From the NCBI RefSeq assembly GCF_000017405.1, contig NC_009667.1, positions 1,273,501 to 1,337,500 of the forward strand: a DNA stretch of 64,000 bases, read 5' to 3'. Below, piece by piece: positions 51,997-61,470 of this stretch. The notes under the pieces were generated by a model. That model saw only the letters and a list, made by a program, of their open reading frames with translations, was not told where the DNA came from and searched no databases. The position numbers and the translations under genes are program-made. This DNA is from Brucella anthropi ATCC 49188 (lineage in GTDB: Bacteria; Pseudomonadota; Alphaproteobacteria; Rhizobiales; Rhizobiaceae). How positions within the stretch are numbered: position 1 is the stretch's first letter; every line of letters begins with the position of its first letter.

Positions 51997-53967
51997 CTAT
52001 TCAGAAGACAGTGCCACAGCCGGGAGCAGGCGAGAAGCCTTGCGCGCAGGCAGGAAACCGAAGATCAGGCCAGTGGCGAAAGCACAGGCGAAGGCCAGCA
52101 GGACGGGTCCCAAGCTGTAGCCGACTGAAAGCCCGGCCCAGCCTGCGACGGCAGCAGCGCCCAGTCCGATCACGACGCCGAACGCCCCGCCAATGGCCGA
52201 TACGGTCAATGCCTCGGTGATGAATTGCAGCAGAATATCGCGCCGCCTTGCGCCGGTTGCCATCCGCACGCCGATTTCGCGGGTGCGCTCCGTCACGCTC
52301 ACCAGCATGATGTTCATGACCCCGATGCCGCCGACCAGAAGCGAGATTGCAGCGACGGAACCCAGAAACAACGTCATCGTATTGCCCATCGCCGTCGCAT
52401 CCTCGCGGATGGAGGACATGTTGGTTATCATCGTGTCCTGCTTCTTGTGGCGCTGGTCGAGCAGGTCCTGAATCTGTTCCTGCGTCGTGTTGATGAGGTC
52501 GGAATCCTTCACCTGCACCGTGATGGTGCGCACGTATTTCTGGCCGAACAGCCGCAGATTGCCGGTGGAGAGCGGTACGATCACCACGTCGTCCTGATCC
52601 GAGCCGCCAAAGCCTGCGCCCTTCGGTTCCAATGTTCCGATGACCTGAAACGGAATCTTCTGGATCAGGATATACTGCCCGATAGGATTGCTGCCATCGG
52701 GGAACAGCGTGTTGACGACCGTTTTGCCCAGAACTGCGACCGGCGCATAGTTGTCCAGATCGCTCTGGCTGATGAAGTCGCCGGTGGCAACCTTCCACGA
52801 TTTGGCTTCGGAAAAGGCAGGGACAGTCCCGTTTGCCTGCGACTGGTAATCGACATTGCCACGCCGCAGCGTCACGGTGCCGGTGACTTCGGGGACGGCG
52901 GTTTTGATGTTCGGCAGTTCCAGAATGGCAGTGGCATCTTCGGGGACCAGTGTCGCTATCGAGCCTGTTCCCCGGAAGCCCGCCATGGACGGACGTACCA
53001 GAATGAGATCGGTGCCCATCGCATTGATGCGGTCGAGAATCGAGTTCTGCGCACCGGTGCCGATGGCGAGCATCGTCACAACGGAACTGACGCCGATGAT
53101 GATGCCGAGGAGAGTAAGGATCGTTCGGAAGATGTTGGCCCGCAAGGCGCGCATCGCCATCTTCACCGCTTCCGAAATATCGGCGATGCGGGCGGAACTG
53201 CCTTCAAGGCTCTCCCGCAACCGGAACGGCGCCTGCGTATCGGGAATAGCTCGTTTTACCGTATCCGAAAGGATCTGGCCGTCGCGGATTTCGATCAGCC
53301 GGTCGGCGCGTTCGGCCACTTCGCGGGCATGTGTGATGACGATGACGGTATGACCCTGCGCGTGCATGGAGCGCAGCAGTTCCATCACATCTTCGCCGCT
53401 CTGGCTGTCGAGTGCGCCTGTCGGCTCGTCGGCAAGAATGATGCGCCCGCCATTCATGAGTGCACGGGCGATGGAAACGCGCTGCTGCTGGCCGCCTGAA
53501 AGCTGGTTCGGGCGATGATCGAGGCGGTCACCGAGTTTCAGCGAGTTGAGCAATTCGGCGGCACGCGCATGGCGCTCCGATGCGGGCAGGCCTGCATAGA
53601 TCGCGGGCACTTCGACGTTTTCCTGCGCGGTCGAGGTCGAGATGAGGTTGTAGCTCTGGAAGACGAAGCCAAAGGTTCGGCGACGCAATGCTGCCAGCGC
53701 ATCGGCATCCAGTGTCGAGACGTCCTCGCCGTCGAGCAGATATTGTCCGCCGCTCGGGCTGTCGAGACAGCCCAGAATGTTCATCAGCGTCGATTTGCCG
53801 GAGCCCGACGCGCCCATGATCGCGACGAACTCTCCAGCCTGAATATCGAGCGTGATGCCGTGCAACACCTCAACAGCAAGGTCGCCATTGTGATAGGTCT
53901 TGCGGATATCATCCAGTCTGATGAGGGGCGTGTCAGTTACGGGATTTTCGGTCATGAGACGGCTCAT
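51997..53967 (-). CDS. macB: MacB-type ABC transporter (ATPase fused to permease)
   Basis: 656 aa (ATG 53955 is an alternative). ATPase domain at about 14-235: Walker [10 protein letters not shown], signature [16 protein letters not shown], Walker [15 protein letters not shown]. Membrane helix near 275-300 ([21 protein letters not shown]), a large MacB periplasmic domain (about 300-510), then three helices (about 527-655). Forms a tripartite efflux pump with MacA and an outer membrane channel. Starts on the stop codon of macA (TGATG overlap, one shared base). Confidence 0.92.
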   Translation of the reverse strand: MSRLMTENPVTDTPLIRLDDIRKTYHNGDLAVEVLHGITLDIQAGEFVAIMGASGSGKSTLMNILGCLDSPSGGQYLLDGEDVSTLDADALAALRRRTFGFVFQSYNLISTSTAQENVEVPAIYAGLPASERHARAAELLNSLKLGDRLDHRPNQLSGGQQQRVSIARALMNGGRIILADEPTGALDSQSGEDVMELLRSMHAQGHTVIVITHAREVAERADRLIEIRDGQILSDTVKRAIPDTQAPFRLRESLEGSSARIADISEAVKMAMRALRANIFRTILTLLGIIIGVSSVVTMLAIGTGAQNSILDRINAMGTDLILVRPSMAGFRGTGSIATLVPEDATAILELPNIKTAVPEVTGTVTLRRGNVDYQSQANGTVPAFSEAKSWKVATGDFISQSDLDNYAPVAVLGKTVVNTLFPDGSNPIGQYILIQKIPFQVIGTLEPKGAGFGGSDQDDVVIVPLSTGNLRLFGQKYVRTITVQVKDSDLINTTQEQIQDLLDQRHKKQDTMITNMSSIREDATAMGNTMTLFLGSVAAISLLVGGIGVMNIMLVSVTERTREIGVRMATGARRRDILLQFITEALTVSAIGGAFGVVIGLGAAAVAGWAGLSVGYSLGPVLLAFACAFATGLIFGFLPARKASRLLPAVALSSE

Positions 53968-55220
53968 CAGAACAGGCGCATGCCGGGCCTGCGGCCACGC
54001 TGTCCTGCGGCGGCTTCAGCTCCGCTGGACGCGCTGGTGACGACGACCTTGTCGCCTTCCTCAAGGCCGCTCTTGATCTCTGTCTGCACGCGATTGCGCA
54101 CGCCGATCTGAACCTGACGTTCGGTGATCGAGCCGTTGTCGCTCACGACCTTGACCGAAATCTGCGGCTTGCCTCTCTGGTTCTGGGGGCCTTCGCGCTT
54201 GTAGTTCAGCGCGGAGGAGGGGACGATCAACACGTCCTTCGCCTCATCGAGAATGAAATAGACCTGTGTGCTCATGTTGATCATCAGCTCGCCGGTCGGG
54301 TTCGGGACGTCGAACAGTGCATAATAGAGCACGACATTGTTCTCGGTCGCAGGCGTCGGCTTGATCTGGCGCAGCGTGCCGGTAAAACGCTTCTCCGGCT
54401 GGCCAAGCAGGGTGAAATAGACCGGCATTCCGGGCTTCAGCCTGCCGATATCGGCTTCCGAAACCTGCGCTTCCACCGTCATGACCTTAAGATCGGCCAC
54501 GGTAACAATGGTCGGCGCGCTTTGCACGGCATTCAGCGTTTCGCCTTCCTTGGCGGCCTGATCGACGACTGTGCCTTCCATGGGGCTGTAAATCTTGGTG
54601 TAGCCGAGATCGACCTTGTCGCTGGCAAGCTGGGCTTCCTGCTGGCGGATTTGCGCGCCGAGCGCCTTCACATCCGCATCGGCCATGGCGAGATCGGCAT
54701 CGGCCTGATCAACGGTGGATTGCGATACGCCGCGTGTGGCCAGAAGCGAGCGTTGGCGTGCCGCATTGGCCTTTTTCAGGGTAAGCTGAGCTTGCTTGCT
54801 GAGAAGCTGTGCCTTGAGATTGTCGAGTTGAGCGCTTGATATTTCCACCTTCTTCTCAAAGGGCGATGGATCGATTTCGGCGATAAGCTCGCCCTGCTTG
54901 ACCTGATCACCCACTTCGACTTTCACGCTTTTAAGCTGGCCCGAGACCTGCGCGCCGACATTGATGCTGCGCAGCGCGCTGAGTGTGCCGACGGCGGTAA
55001 TCGCGTTTTCGATATCGCCGCGCGTGACCGTTTCGGCGAGATAGCTGGTCTTCTGGCCCCCAGCTTCACCGGAGCCGTAAAAATACCAGCCCGCGCTGGC
55101 CACGATTGCCGCGATGGGAAGCCAGAGCCACCAGCGGCGCGCTTTGCTGCGCGCGCGCTTCTGCGAAGGTGCTGTTCGCTGCCCGGTTTTGGAAGAATCG
55201 GAAGATGTAAGCACCGTCAA
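53967..55220 (-). CDS. macA: MacA-type membrane fusion protein (HlyD family)
   Basis: 417 aa from TTG 55220; a GTG at 55214 would drop two residues. One membrane anchor (about 29-48, [20 protein letters not shown]), lipoyl halves ([36 protein letters not shown] near 85-120 and [17 protein letters not shown]), and a coiled-coil hairpin (about 130-205, [16 protein letters not shown]). C-terminal beta-barrel and MP domains. Ends in a basic [12 protein letters not shown]. Translated with macB. Confidence 0.92.
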   Translation of the reverse strand: MTVLTSSDSSKTGQRTAPSQKRARSKARRWWLWLPIAAIVASAGWYFYGSGEAGGQKTSYLAETVTRGDIENAITAVGTLSALRSINVGAQVSGQLKSVKVEVGDQVKQGELIAEIDPSPFEKKVEISSAQLDNLKAQLLSKQAQLTLKKANAARQRSLLATRGVSQSTVDQADADLAMADADVKALGAQIRQQEAQLASDKVDLGYTKIYSPMEGTVVDQAAKEGETLNAVQSAPTIVTVADLKVMTVEAQVSEADIGRLKPGMPVYFTLLGQPEKRFTGTLRQIKPTPATENNVVLYYALFDVPNPTGELMINMSTQVYFILDEAKDVLIVPSSALNYKREGPQNQRGKPQISVKVVSDNGSITERQVQIGVRNRVQTEIKSGLEEGDKVVVTSASSGAEAAAGQRGRRPGMRLF

Positions 55221-55712
55221 ACCCTCTAACTTTCAGAACCTCCGATCTCCGGAGATTTATCAATATGTCCCGCCAATTCTCTGTCGCATACAACCAAAGC
55301 GAGACAATACTTGCCCACTATGGATTGCTAACGGGATATCTATGCTTCTCCGCTCAGGATTTCATCTTAATTATTTGTCATGCAATAATTGTCGGTGACA
55401 CAAAGGGATGGATGCTTCTGGTTCCTTCCGGTCATGGTGCGAAAGCAAGCGATGAAGAGAACCAAGTTGGCACCAATATACAACTTGCAGTTATTCTTTT
55501 GGAAGTCGCAAAATAAAACAGGATTCTTAAAGTAATTAAGTGTTCTTAAATTATCTCCTGATTAAATAAGATCGGGAAATCACATCTGAAAGTAGATGGA
55601 AGAATTTAGAACGTGACCTGTCCGCAAAGGCGGATGGTCGGCGCATGCATGATGCATGTTGCTTCGAATTGACGTGGGAATAAGGTTTCAATGCTCTTTG
55701 ACGGGAGGGCAA
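55221..55712. other. AT-rich intergenic region upstream of tadE
   Basis: 491 bases. Direct ATTAAA-type stretches at 55520-55570 and a TTTAGAA half-site near 55604 without its partner. A frame at 55265-55516 (83 codons) lacks a ribosome site and family resemblance. The tadE promoter should be here. Confidence 0.45.
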
Positions 55713-56210
55713 ATGGCTTACCTTATTATGGGGCGAAAAAGGTTTTCATTCATATCGGACAGGTTTTCAAACCTGCATCGAAGAATACCTTCATTGTTAT
55801 TTTTCAAGCGAAATAAAAGCGGCACGGCAGCAGTCGAATTTGCAATATTGGCGCCGGTTTTTCTTCTGATCCTGATGGGTATGATCGCCTTCGGTCTTTA
55901 TCTGGGCGTGGCGAATGCCGTCCAGCAGCTTGCGGCAGATGCCACGCGGACGGCGCTGGCGGGTATCGATCCCCCAGAGCGGTTGACGCTGGCGACAACC
56001 TACATCCAGAAAAACGCGGCAAAATATTCACTGATCGATCCAGCCAAGATGCAGGTGAGTGTCGACAATGCCCAGTCCGATCCGAACCAGTTCACGGTAA
56101 CGATCCGCTACAATGCGCAAAACCTGCCGATCTGGAACCTGATGACGGGGCTGCCGCTTCCAGACACGACCATTACAAGGGCATCGACGATAAGGCTTGG
56201 CGGAATCTGA
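55713..56210 (+). CDS. TadE-like pilus assembly/pseudopilin protein
   Basis: 165 aa from ATG 55713 (MAYLIMGRKRFSF). A basic segment is followed by the TadE motif RNKSGTAAVEFAILAPVFLLILMGMIAFGLYLGV (about 33-66, with G-T-A-A-V-E-F-A), the conserved Glu and transmembrane helix, then a periplasmic domain with VDNAQSDPNQFTVTIRYNAQ. TadE-type proteins are minor pilins of the tight-adherence system. No other tad/cpa genes are in this window. Confidence 0.85.
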   Translation: MAYLIMGRKRFSFISDRFSNLHRRIPSLLFFKRNKSGTAAVEFAILAPVFLLILMGMIAFGLYLGVANAVQQLAADATRTALAGIDPPERLTLATTYIQKNAAKYSLIDPAKMQVSVDNAQSDPNQFTVTIRYNAQNLPIWNLMTGLPLPDTTITRASTIRLGGI

Positions 56211-56216
56211 CACAGG

Positions 56217-57962
56217 ATGGGGGTATTCGATATGCGGGGTCTGGTATCGCGTTTCCTGCGTGCGCGGGGCGGCAATCTGGCGACAATGGCGGCGCTGGTA
56301 TCCCCCATATTTCTGGCGGTGGCGGCTTTCAGCGTGGACACAAGTTCGCTGTTTCTGGAGCGGCGCCAGCTGCAGAGCATGGCGGATTTTGCCGCCGTTG
56401 CCGGTGCGGCTTCCCTTTCGCAGGCCAATGATGCGGTACTGCGGCAATTACGGGCGAACGGTCTTGATCCGGTGCTGATGACCGGCGCTTACGATCCGTC
56501 CGTCGTCAACGGAAAGACCGACAACAAGACGCGTGTCTGGGTGGAGAAGGGCAATTATTTCCCCGATAAAAGTCGTGCGGTTGAGAAGCGTTTTGTCGCC
56601 GGTGGTACCAGTCCCGATGCGGTTCGCGTCCGGCTGGCACGTCCGGGCAATCTCTATTTTGGTCAGGCATTCATCAATCGCCCCGCGCTCGGCGCTACCG
56701 GCATGGCGGCCACGAAGGCGGAAGCCGCGTTTTGGATCGGTTCGCGATTATTGAGCCTGAATACCGATCAGAGTGTGTTGAACGGACTTCTCGGTGGCTT
56801 GTTGGGGACCACCCTCAATCTGAAGCTTGTTGATTACAATGCACTCGCGGCAACCGATATCAATCTGCTCGGCTTTCTGGACAAGCTGGCTCCAAAGGTG
56901 GGATTGACGGCCGGGACCTATAACCAGCTGCTAAACACGGATGTTTCAGTCGGGATGCTGGCAAGCGTTATGGCGGAGGTCACAACGAGTAATCCAGCAG
57001 CAAAGGCTGCTCTGACCCTTCTCGGGAAGAACGCCGGTGCGCTTAACACGAAGCTACCGGTTGGAAAATTGCTAGGCCTTGGATCAATAGCCGACGCATC
57101 GCTCGGATCATCTAATAACTACAATATCACCGCTAACGTGCTGCAGATGATAACCGCAGCGGCAATGTTGGGGGGAAACAATCAAATCAAGCTTGGTCCT
57201 GGGCTAAGCTTGCCTGGTGTACTTACGCTTAAACTGGACATTGCCGTTGGAGAGCCAGCACAAAAGACCCCGTTCTTCACTGTTGGAGGGGTAGGTGCTT
57301 TGGTCCGCACTGCACAGATACGCCTGCTTCTGGAACTTGAGGTCGGCAATAACGGTATTGTTTCCTATCTGGCCAATGTTCACGTGCCGATCTTTATTGA
57401 CGTGGCGAGCGGTGAAGCCGAACTCAAAAGTATAAGCTGCCCGCAGGGACCCGGAAGTGCCACGGTAAAACTTGGTGTTAAACCGGGCGTGGCCGGTGTC
57501 TATCTTGGCGATACCGATATCGATTTGATGAAGAATTTCAGCAAAACGCCGACCGTCAAGAAGACGGCGATCGCCGTAGTGAAATTGGGACCTCTGGACA
57601 TAGCCGAGCTTCGCGGACGTGTTGAATTGCCGCTTGGCAATCCTAAGCAGGAAATTGTGACCTTTACTCCTGCCGATATTGCCGCCAAACGGATCAAAAC
57701 CGTGGGGACCAACCAGCTCGTGGGGTCGCTTTTTGTCGGGCTGGTAAAGGGGCTTGATCTCGAGGTCGTTTTGATAGGATTGCTGCCTTTGCCTCTGCCC
57801 TTGAGTGGGCTTACCCAGCTCCTAGGCACCTTGCTAACGCCTTTGGGCCCGGTGGTGGATGGCCTGCTTTTCGGGGTGCTGGATATGCTCGGGGTCAAGA
57901 TTGGACAAGCCGACGTTCAGGTCACTGGCGTACTTTGCCAGCGCGCGGCTCTGACGCAATAA
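56217..57962 (+). CDS. TadG-like protein
   Basis: 581 aa from ATG 56217 (ATG 56232 possible). Starts with a TadE/TadG-like helix GGNLATMAALVSPIFLAVAAFSVDTSSLFLERRQLQSMADFAAVAGAA (in pieces at about 18-65). The rest (100-581) is a long extracytoplasmic domain rich in Leu/Gly, with repeated LLGTLL- and GLLPLPLPLSG-like stretches; no von Willebrand A motif was visible, unlike typical TadG. 6 bp after tadE. Ends in a bidirectional terminator. Confidence 0.75.
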   Translation: MGVFDMRGLVSRFLRARGGNLATMAALVSPIFLAVAAFSVDTSSLFLERRQLQSMADFAAVAGAASLSQANDAVLRQLRANGLDPVLMTGAYDPSVVNGKTDNKTRVWVEKGNYFPDKSRAVEKRFVAGGTSPDAVRVRLARPGNLYFGQAFINRPALGATGMAATKAEAAFWIGSRLLSLNTDQSVLNGLLGGLLGTTLNLKLVDYNALAATDINLLGFLDKLAPKVGLTAGTYNQLLNTDVSVGMLASVMAEVTTSNPAAKAALTLLGKNAGALNTKLPVGKLLGLGSIADASLGSSNNYNITANVLQMITAAAMLGGNNQIKLGPGLSLPGVLTLKLDIAVGEPAQKTPFFTVGGVGALVRTAQIRLLLELEVGNNGIVSYLANVHVPIFIDVASGEAELKSISCPQGPGSATVKLGVKPGVAGVYLGDTDIDLMKNFSKTPTVKKTAIAVVKLGPLDIAELRGRVELPLGNPKQEIVTFTPADIAAKRIKTVGTNQLVGSLFVGLVKGLDLEVVLIGLLPLPLPLSGLTQLLGTLLTPLGPVVDGLLFGVLDMLGVKIGQADVQVTGVLCQRAALTQ

Positions 57963-57975
57963 GAAATCGGCAATA

Positions 57976-58006
57976 AAAAAGCCCGGCTGAGCCGGGCTTT
58001 TTCGTG
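57976..58006. terminator. bidirectional terminator of tadG and dut
   Basis: AAAAAAGCCCGGCT, GA, AGCCGGGCTTTTT; A and T runs on both sides. Confidence 0.92.
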
Positions 58007-58018
58007 CGATTTGTTCGC

Positions 58019-58492
58019 TTATGCCGTGCCGGTCGAACCGAAGCCGCCAGCGCCGCGCGCCGTCTCGGTTACTTGGGCGCGCTCTTCAATCTTCGGCTGG
58101 ACGACTGGTGCGAAAACAGCCTGTGCAATACGCATACCGCGTTCGATGCGGAAATCGTCATCGCCCAGATTGATGAGAAGAACCTTCACCTCGCCACGAT
58201 AATCGGAATCGATGGTGCCGGGCGTATTGAGGCAGGTGATGCCGTTCTTGAAGGCAAGGCCCGAGCGCGGACGAATCTGCACTTCAAAACCTTCGGGAAT
58301 TTCGAAGATCAGCCCTGTCGGCACCAGCGTGCGACGTCCCGGCAGGAGAACGATCTGGCGATCTTCGGCAACGGCTGCCCGCAGGTCCATGCCAGCCGAA
58401 CCCGTTGTCTCATAGGCCGGGAGTTCGAGGCCTTTCGCATGTTCGAGGCGGATGATGCCGAGCGTTGGCGCTTGTGCGGATGCTACGGTCAT
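58019..58492 (-). CDS. dut: deoxyuridine triphosphatase
   Basis: 157 aa from ATG 58492 ([15 protein letters not shown]), family length. All five trimeric dUTPase motifs can be seen: [60 protein letters not shown] and the C-terminal [10 protein letters not shown]. Converts dUTP to dUMP and pyrophosphate. A palindromic repeat (58526-58567) lies in its promoter region. Confidence 0.97.
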   Translation of the reverse strand: MTVASAQAPTLGIIRLEHAKGLELPAYETTGSAGMDLRAAVAEDRQIVLLPGRRTLVPTGLIFEIPEGFEVQIRPRSGLAFKNGITCLNTPGTIDSDYRGEVKVLLINLGDDDFRIERGMRIAQAVFAPVVQPKIEERAQVTETARGAGGFGSTGTA

Positions 58493-58525
58493 GAGGGGGC
58501 CTTTCTTGCGGAACATTGTTTCATC

Positions 58526-58567
58526 GCGCATCTTGTCTGAAACCGTTTCTCACTTTTCAGGATGCGC
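58526..58567. repeat. dispersed palindromic repeat (GCGCATC type)
   Basis: GCGCATCTTGTCTGAAACCG, TTTCTCACTTTTCAGGATGC, GC; outer arms GCGCATC/GATGCGC. Same family as 27342-27384 and 36474-36517. Confidence 0.75.
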
Positions 58568-58689
58568 TCTAAATTGGCGACGCTCATACGTGAAAACCAA
58601 TGAAAGGTGTACCGTCTATTTGCTGTTTTGCAATGATAGTGCGGCACAGGATCATGCTTTTACACGATGAGTTGCCCTCCGCGAGGGAT

Positions 58690-59160
58690 TTAATCCCGCT
58701 CCAACGGCACGGCGGTCGTTTCCTTGATCTCTTCCATGACGAATGAAGCCGAAACATCTGACAGGGGAACGCTGGCAATCAGTCGCTGATAAAGCCGGTC
58801 ATAGGCTTTGACGTCGGAAACACGCGCCTTCAGCACGTAGTCCAGATCGCCGGTCATGCGATAAACTCCGACGATCTCCGGAAAGCGCCCCATGGCACCG
58901 CGAAATTTCGTCAGCCAGTCGGGATCGTGGCTCGACGTGCGTACGAGAATGAAGACGGACAGGCCGCAACCGGCCATCTCGGCATCGACCAAAGCGACGC
59001 GCGCCTTGATGATCCCCTCATCCTCCATGCGCTTGACCCGGCGCCAGCAGGCATTGCGCGATAAGTGCACCCGCTCAGAGAGAGAATCAACGGACAGGGT
59101 CCCATCGATTTGCAGCTGATCCAGGATTTTTCGATCAATTTCGTCGAGAACTGGTTTCAT
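58690..59160 (-). CDS. Lrp/AsnC-family transcriptional regulator
   Basis: 156 aa from ATG 59160 (MKPVLDEIDRKILDQLQIDG). N-terminal winged HTH (about 5-60, DRKILDQLQIDG...LSRNACWRRVKRMEDEGII), then the Lrp effector/dimer domain (about 65-150) with FILVRTSS and RMTGDLDYVLKARVSD. Senses an amino acid or related metabolite. Divergent from the DUF6356 gene, with 145 bp between; autoregulation and control of that gene are likely. Confidence 0.9.
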   Translation of the reverse strand: MKPVLDEIDRKILDQLQIDGTLSVDSLSERVHLSRNACWRRVKRMEDEGIIKARVALVDAEMAGCGLSVFILVRTSSHDPDWLTKFRGAMGRFPEIVGVYRMTGDLDYVLKARVSDVKAYDRLYQRLIASVPLSDVSASFVMEEIKETTAVPLERD

Positions 59161-59305
59161 AGTGGGATAATTGTCCCAATAAATAGTAATTATCAAGGAT
59201 ATTTTGAGATTTCATCTCAGATGCATTTGCTAGAATGATTTTCCAGAAAGGCGCGATATGCGCCGTATAACGGGAACAACTTACTCATTGACGGGAGTAT
59301 TTCCA

Positions 59306-59521
59306 ATGACCACTCGCATCACGCGCCTCTTCACCGAACACCCTCAGTCGGTTGACGAGACCTATTTCGAACATATGGCCTTTGCCGGACGTTTTTCGTT
59401 CAAGCTTTTTTGTGCGGCCTTTGCGGCACTGATCCATGCAATTTTGCCATTTTTGTTCGAGAAGACGGCGAGCACAATCGTTCGCCAGCTTTATGAGCGG
59501 ACGCATAACCGGGGCCGGTAA
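59306..59521 (+). CDS. DUF6356-type small membrane protein
   Basis: 71 aa from ATG 59306 (MTTRITRLFTEHPQSVDETYFEHMAF). Upstream start 59258 is in a weaker place. The family core is HPQSVDETYFEHMAFAGRFS, followed by a hydrophobic stretch KLFCAAFAALIHAILPFLF. Short basic C-terminal tail. Unknown function. 14 bp before the amidotransferase gene, divergent from the Lrp-type regulator. Confidence 0.75.
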   Translation: MTTRITRLFTEHPQSVDETYFEHMAFAGRFSFKLFCAAFAALIHAILPFLFEKTASTIVRQLYERTHNRGR

Positions 59522-59535
59522 ACACCGGATCGCAA

Positions 59536-60345
59536 ATGTGTCGTTGGGCCGCCTATCTCGGACCTGAAACCTATCTGGAAGACATCATATCGTCTCCCTG
59601 CCATTCGCTCGTGGCGCAAAGCCACGATGCGCATGAAGCCAAAACACGTACCAATGGCGACGGCTTCGGCGTTGCCTGGTATGGCAATCGCGATGAACCG
59701 GGCCTTTATCGGGATATTCTGCCCGCATGGTCCGACCAGAATCTTCGCAGCCTTGCGCGGCAAATTCAGTCGCGCCTTTTCCTTGCGCATGTGCGGGCCT
59801 CGACCGGCGGGCTGACCAGCCGTTCCAACTGCCATCCCTTCGTTTCCGGACGCTGGAGCTTCATGCATAACGGCCAGATCGGTCATTTCGACCGGCTGCG
59901 TCGCAGGCTGGAAAGCCATTTGAGCGACGACGTCTATGGCCAGAAGCATGGCGCAACCGATTCGGAACTGATCTTCCTGCTGATGCTGGAATTCGGCCTC
60001 GACACTGATCCAGTGCTGGCCATGAAGCGCATGGTGGCAACGGTTGTCGAGGAAGCAGTTCGCGGCGGTGTGCCGCCATTTCTGCGGCTGACCGCGGCGT
60101 TTTCCGACGGGAATCAGCTTTACGCGATCCGCTATGCCACCGATGCTTTCGCGCCGACGCTTTATACCGCGACACTTGGTGGATCGTCCGGCATATGCGT
60201 GGTGTCAGAGCCACTGGACGGTGAAGCCGCCAACTGGATGGCGGTGCCGGCAAACAGTTTTGTCACCGTTTCCCGGCAAGGCCGCATTGCGATCGAGACT
60301 TTCGAAGAACCGATTTCCCGACCGCAGGATGCTGTGACGGTTTAG
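59536..60345 (+). CDS. class II glutamine amidotransferase (YafJ/EgtC-like)
   Basis: 269 aa. The catalytic Cys is Cys2 after Met removal (MCRWAAYLG), with NGDGFGVAWY (about 40-49) and FLAHVRASTGG (about 81-91), HPFVSGRWSFMHNGQIGHF (about 97-115). No synthase domain, so a stand-alone amidohydrolase. EgtC needs partners egtB/D, which are absent here, so a YafJ-like role is just as likely. Its end overlaps mbfA by 4 bp in converging direction. Confidence 0.85.
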   Translation: MCRWAAYLGPETYLEDIISSPCHSLVAQSHDAHEAKTRTNGDGFGVAWYGNRDEPGLYRDILPAWSDQNLRSLARQIQSRLFLAHVRASTGGLTSRSNCHPFVSGRWSFMHNGQIGHFDRLRRRLESHLSDDVYGQKHGATDSELIFLLMLEFGLDTDPVLAMKRMVATVVEEAVRGGVPPFLRLTAAFSDGNQLYAIRYATDAFAPTLYTATLGGSSGICVVSEPLDGEAANWMAVPANSFVTVSRQGRIAIETFEEPISRPQDAVTV

Positions 60346-61325
60346 GCGTTCCCGATCAATATACCTGCCGCCAGCACGAGGCCACCGCCCAGAACCACCT
60401 GAAGCACAGAGCGGAGGAACGGTGTTTCCATATAGCGGTTCTGGATGAATGCGATGGCCCAGAGTTCGAAGAAGACCAGAATCGCTGCGATGCTTGTGGC
60501 GGTCCAGAAATCCTTGATCAGGTAGGGCAGGGTATGACCAAGGCCGCCCAGCGTCGTCATGATACCGCAGGACAGGCCGCGCTTGATCGGCGAGCCTCGG
60601 CCCGAGAGCTTGCCGTCATCGTGGATGGCTTCGGTGAACCCCATCGAAATACCGGCGCCGACCGAGGCGGACAGGCCGACCAGAAAGGTCTGCCAGGTAT
60701 CCTGGGTCGCAAAGGCGGCGGCGAAGATCGGGGCAAGCGTTGAAACTGATCCGTCCATCAGGCCAGCAAGCCCGGGTTGGACATAGGTGAGGATGAACTG
60801 CTTGCGCTCGGCGGCGCGCTCCTCATCCTGCACATCGTCCGGCGTCAGTGTGTGTTCCAGCGACTCGGCCTTGGCTTCATGCTGCTTTTCCTGCTGGGCA
60901 AGGTCGCCCAGCAATTTGCGGGTGTCTGCATCGCTGACGCGTTTGGCCGCCTCGACATAGAAGCGGTGGGCCTGTTCCTCCATTTCCGATGCAGCTTCAC
61001 GCACCTTGTCGATGCCAAGCGGACGCACCAGCCAGTCCGGCTTGCGATCGTAATAGCCGCTGACATGCTCGCGGCGGATCAGCGGAATCCGGTCGCCAAA
61101 GCGGGCTTTGTGGCGTTCGATCAGCGCATCGCGATGTCCGTGTTCTTCTGCCGCCATCTGTTCGAAGATTTTCGCCGATTGCGGAAACTCGTCACGCAAG
61201 CCGTCGGCATAGGCGAGATAGATGCGTGCGTCGTCTTCTTCGGAGGATATGGCAAGCGCCAGAATTTCCTGTTCGGAAAGCGAATCGAAAGGGCGACGGT
61301 CGTTGCGGAAGAATCGGCTGAGCAT
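60342..61325 (-). CDS. mbfA: membrane-bound ferritin A (MbfA), VIT1-like
   Basis: 327 aa. N-terminal ferritin-like di-iron domain (about 15-165): EEDDARIYLAYAD, AAEEHGHRDALIERHKARFG, SEMEEQAHRFYVEAAK and LAQQEKQHEAKAE hold the E...ExxH metal ligands. C-terminal VIT1/CCC1-type transporter (about 185-327; GLAGLMDGSVSTLAPIFAAAFAT). MbfA exports iron through the inner membrane and protects against iron and peroxide. Its promoter has a perfect Irr box, so Irr would repress it at low iron. Confidence 0.92.
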   Translation of the reverse strand: MLSRFFRNDRRPFDSLSEQEILALAISSEEDDARIYLAYADGLRDEFPQSAKIFEQMAAEEHGHRDALIERHKARFGDRIPLIRREHVSGYYDRKPDWLVRPLGIDKVREAASEMEEQAHRFYVEAAKRVSDADTRKLLGDLAQQEKQHEAKAESLEHTLTPDDVQDEERAAERKQFILTYVQPGLAGLMDGSVSTLAPIFAAAFATQDTWQTFLVGLSASVGAGISMGFTEAIHDDGKLSGRGSPIKRGLSCGIMTTLGGLGHTLPYLIKDFWTATSIAAILVFFELWAIAFIQNRYMETPFLRSVLQVVLGGGLVLAAGILIGNA

Positions 61326-61340
61326 TTCAGGAATCCAAAG

Positions 61341-61357
61341 TTTAGAATAGTTCTAAA
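61341..61357. promoter_or_regulatory. ICE (iron control element) for Irr
   Basis: TTTAGAATAGTTCTAAA: perfect TTTAGAA-N3-TTCTAAA palindrome, 16 bp before the mbfA ATG and 114 bp before the MFS start at 61471. In Bradyrhizobium and Agrobacterium mbfA is repressed by Irr through this sequence. Confidence 0.85.
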
Positions 61358-61470
61358 ATATGCTTCGACATCTGGAAGTCAAGCCTTGCAGTGCATGCAC
61401 AATTGGCGCATTAAAACCCACCCGAAAAGATCGGCCCCACTGCGTAAACCACCAGAAAAGAATCGAATCG

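Noticed and set aside
55265..55516. 83-codon frame upstream of tadE
   Set aside because: No ribosome site, no domain pattern; starts in the divergent macA leader.
55595..55625. Irr box upstream of tadE (TTTAGAA)
   Set aside because: Only one half-site; the partner TTCTAAA is missing.
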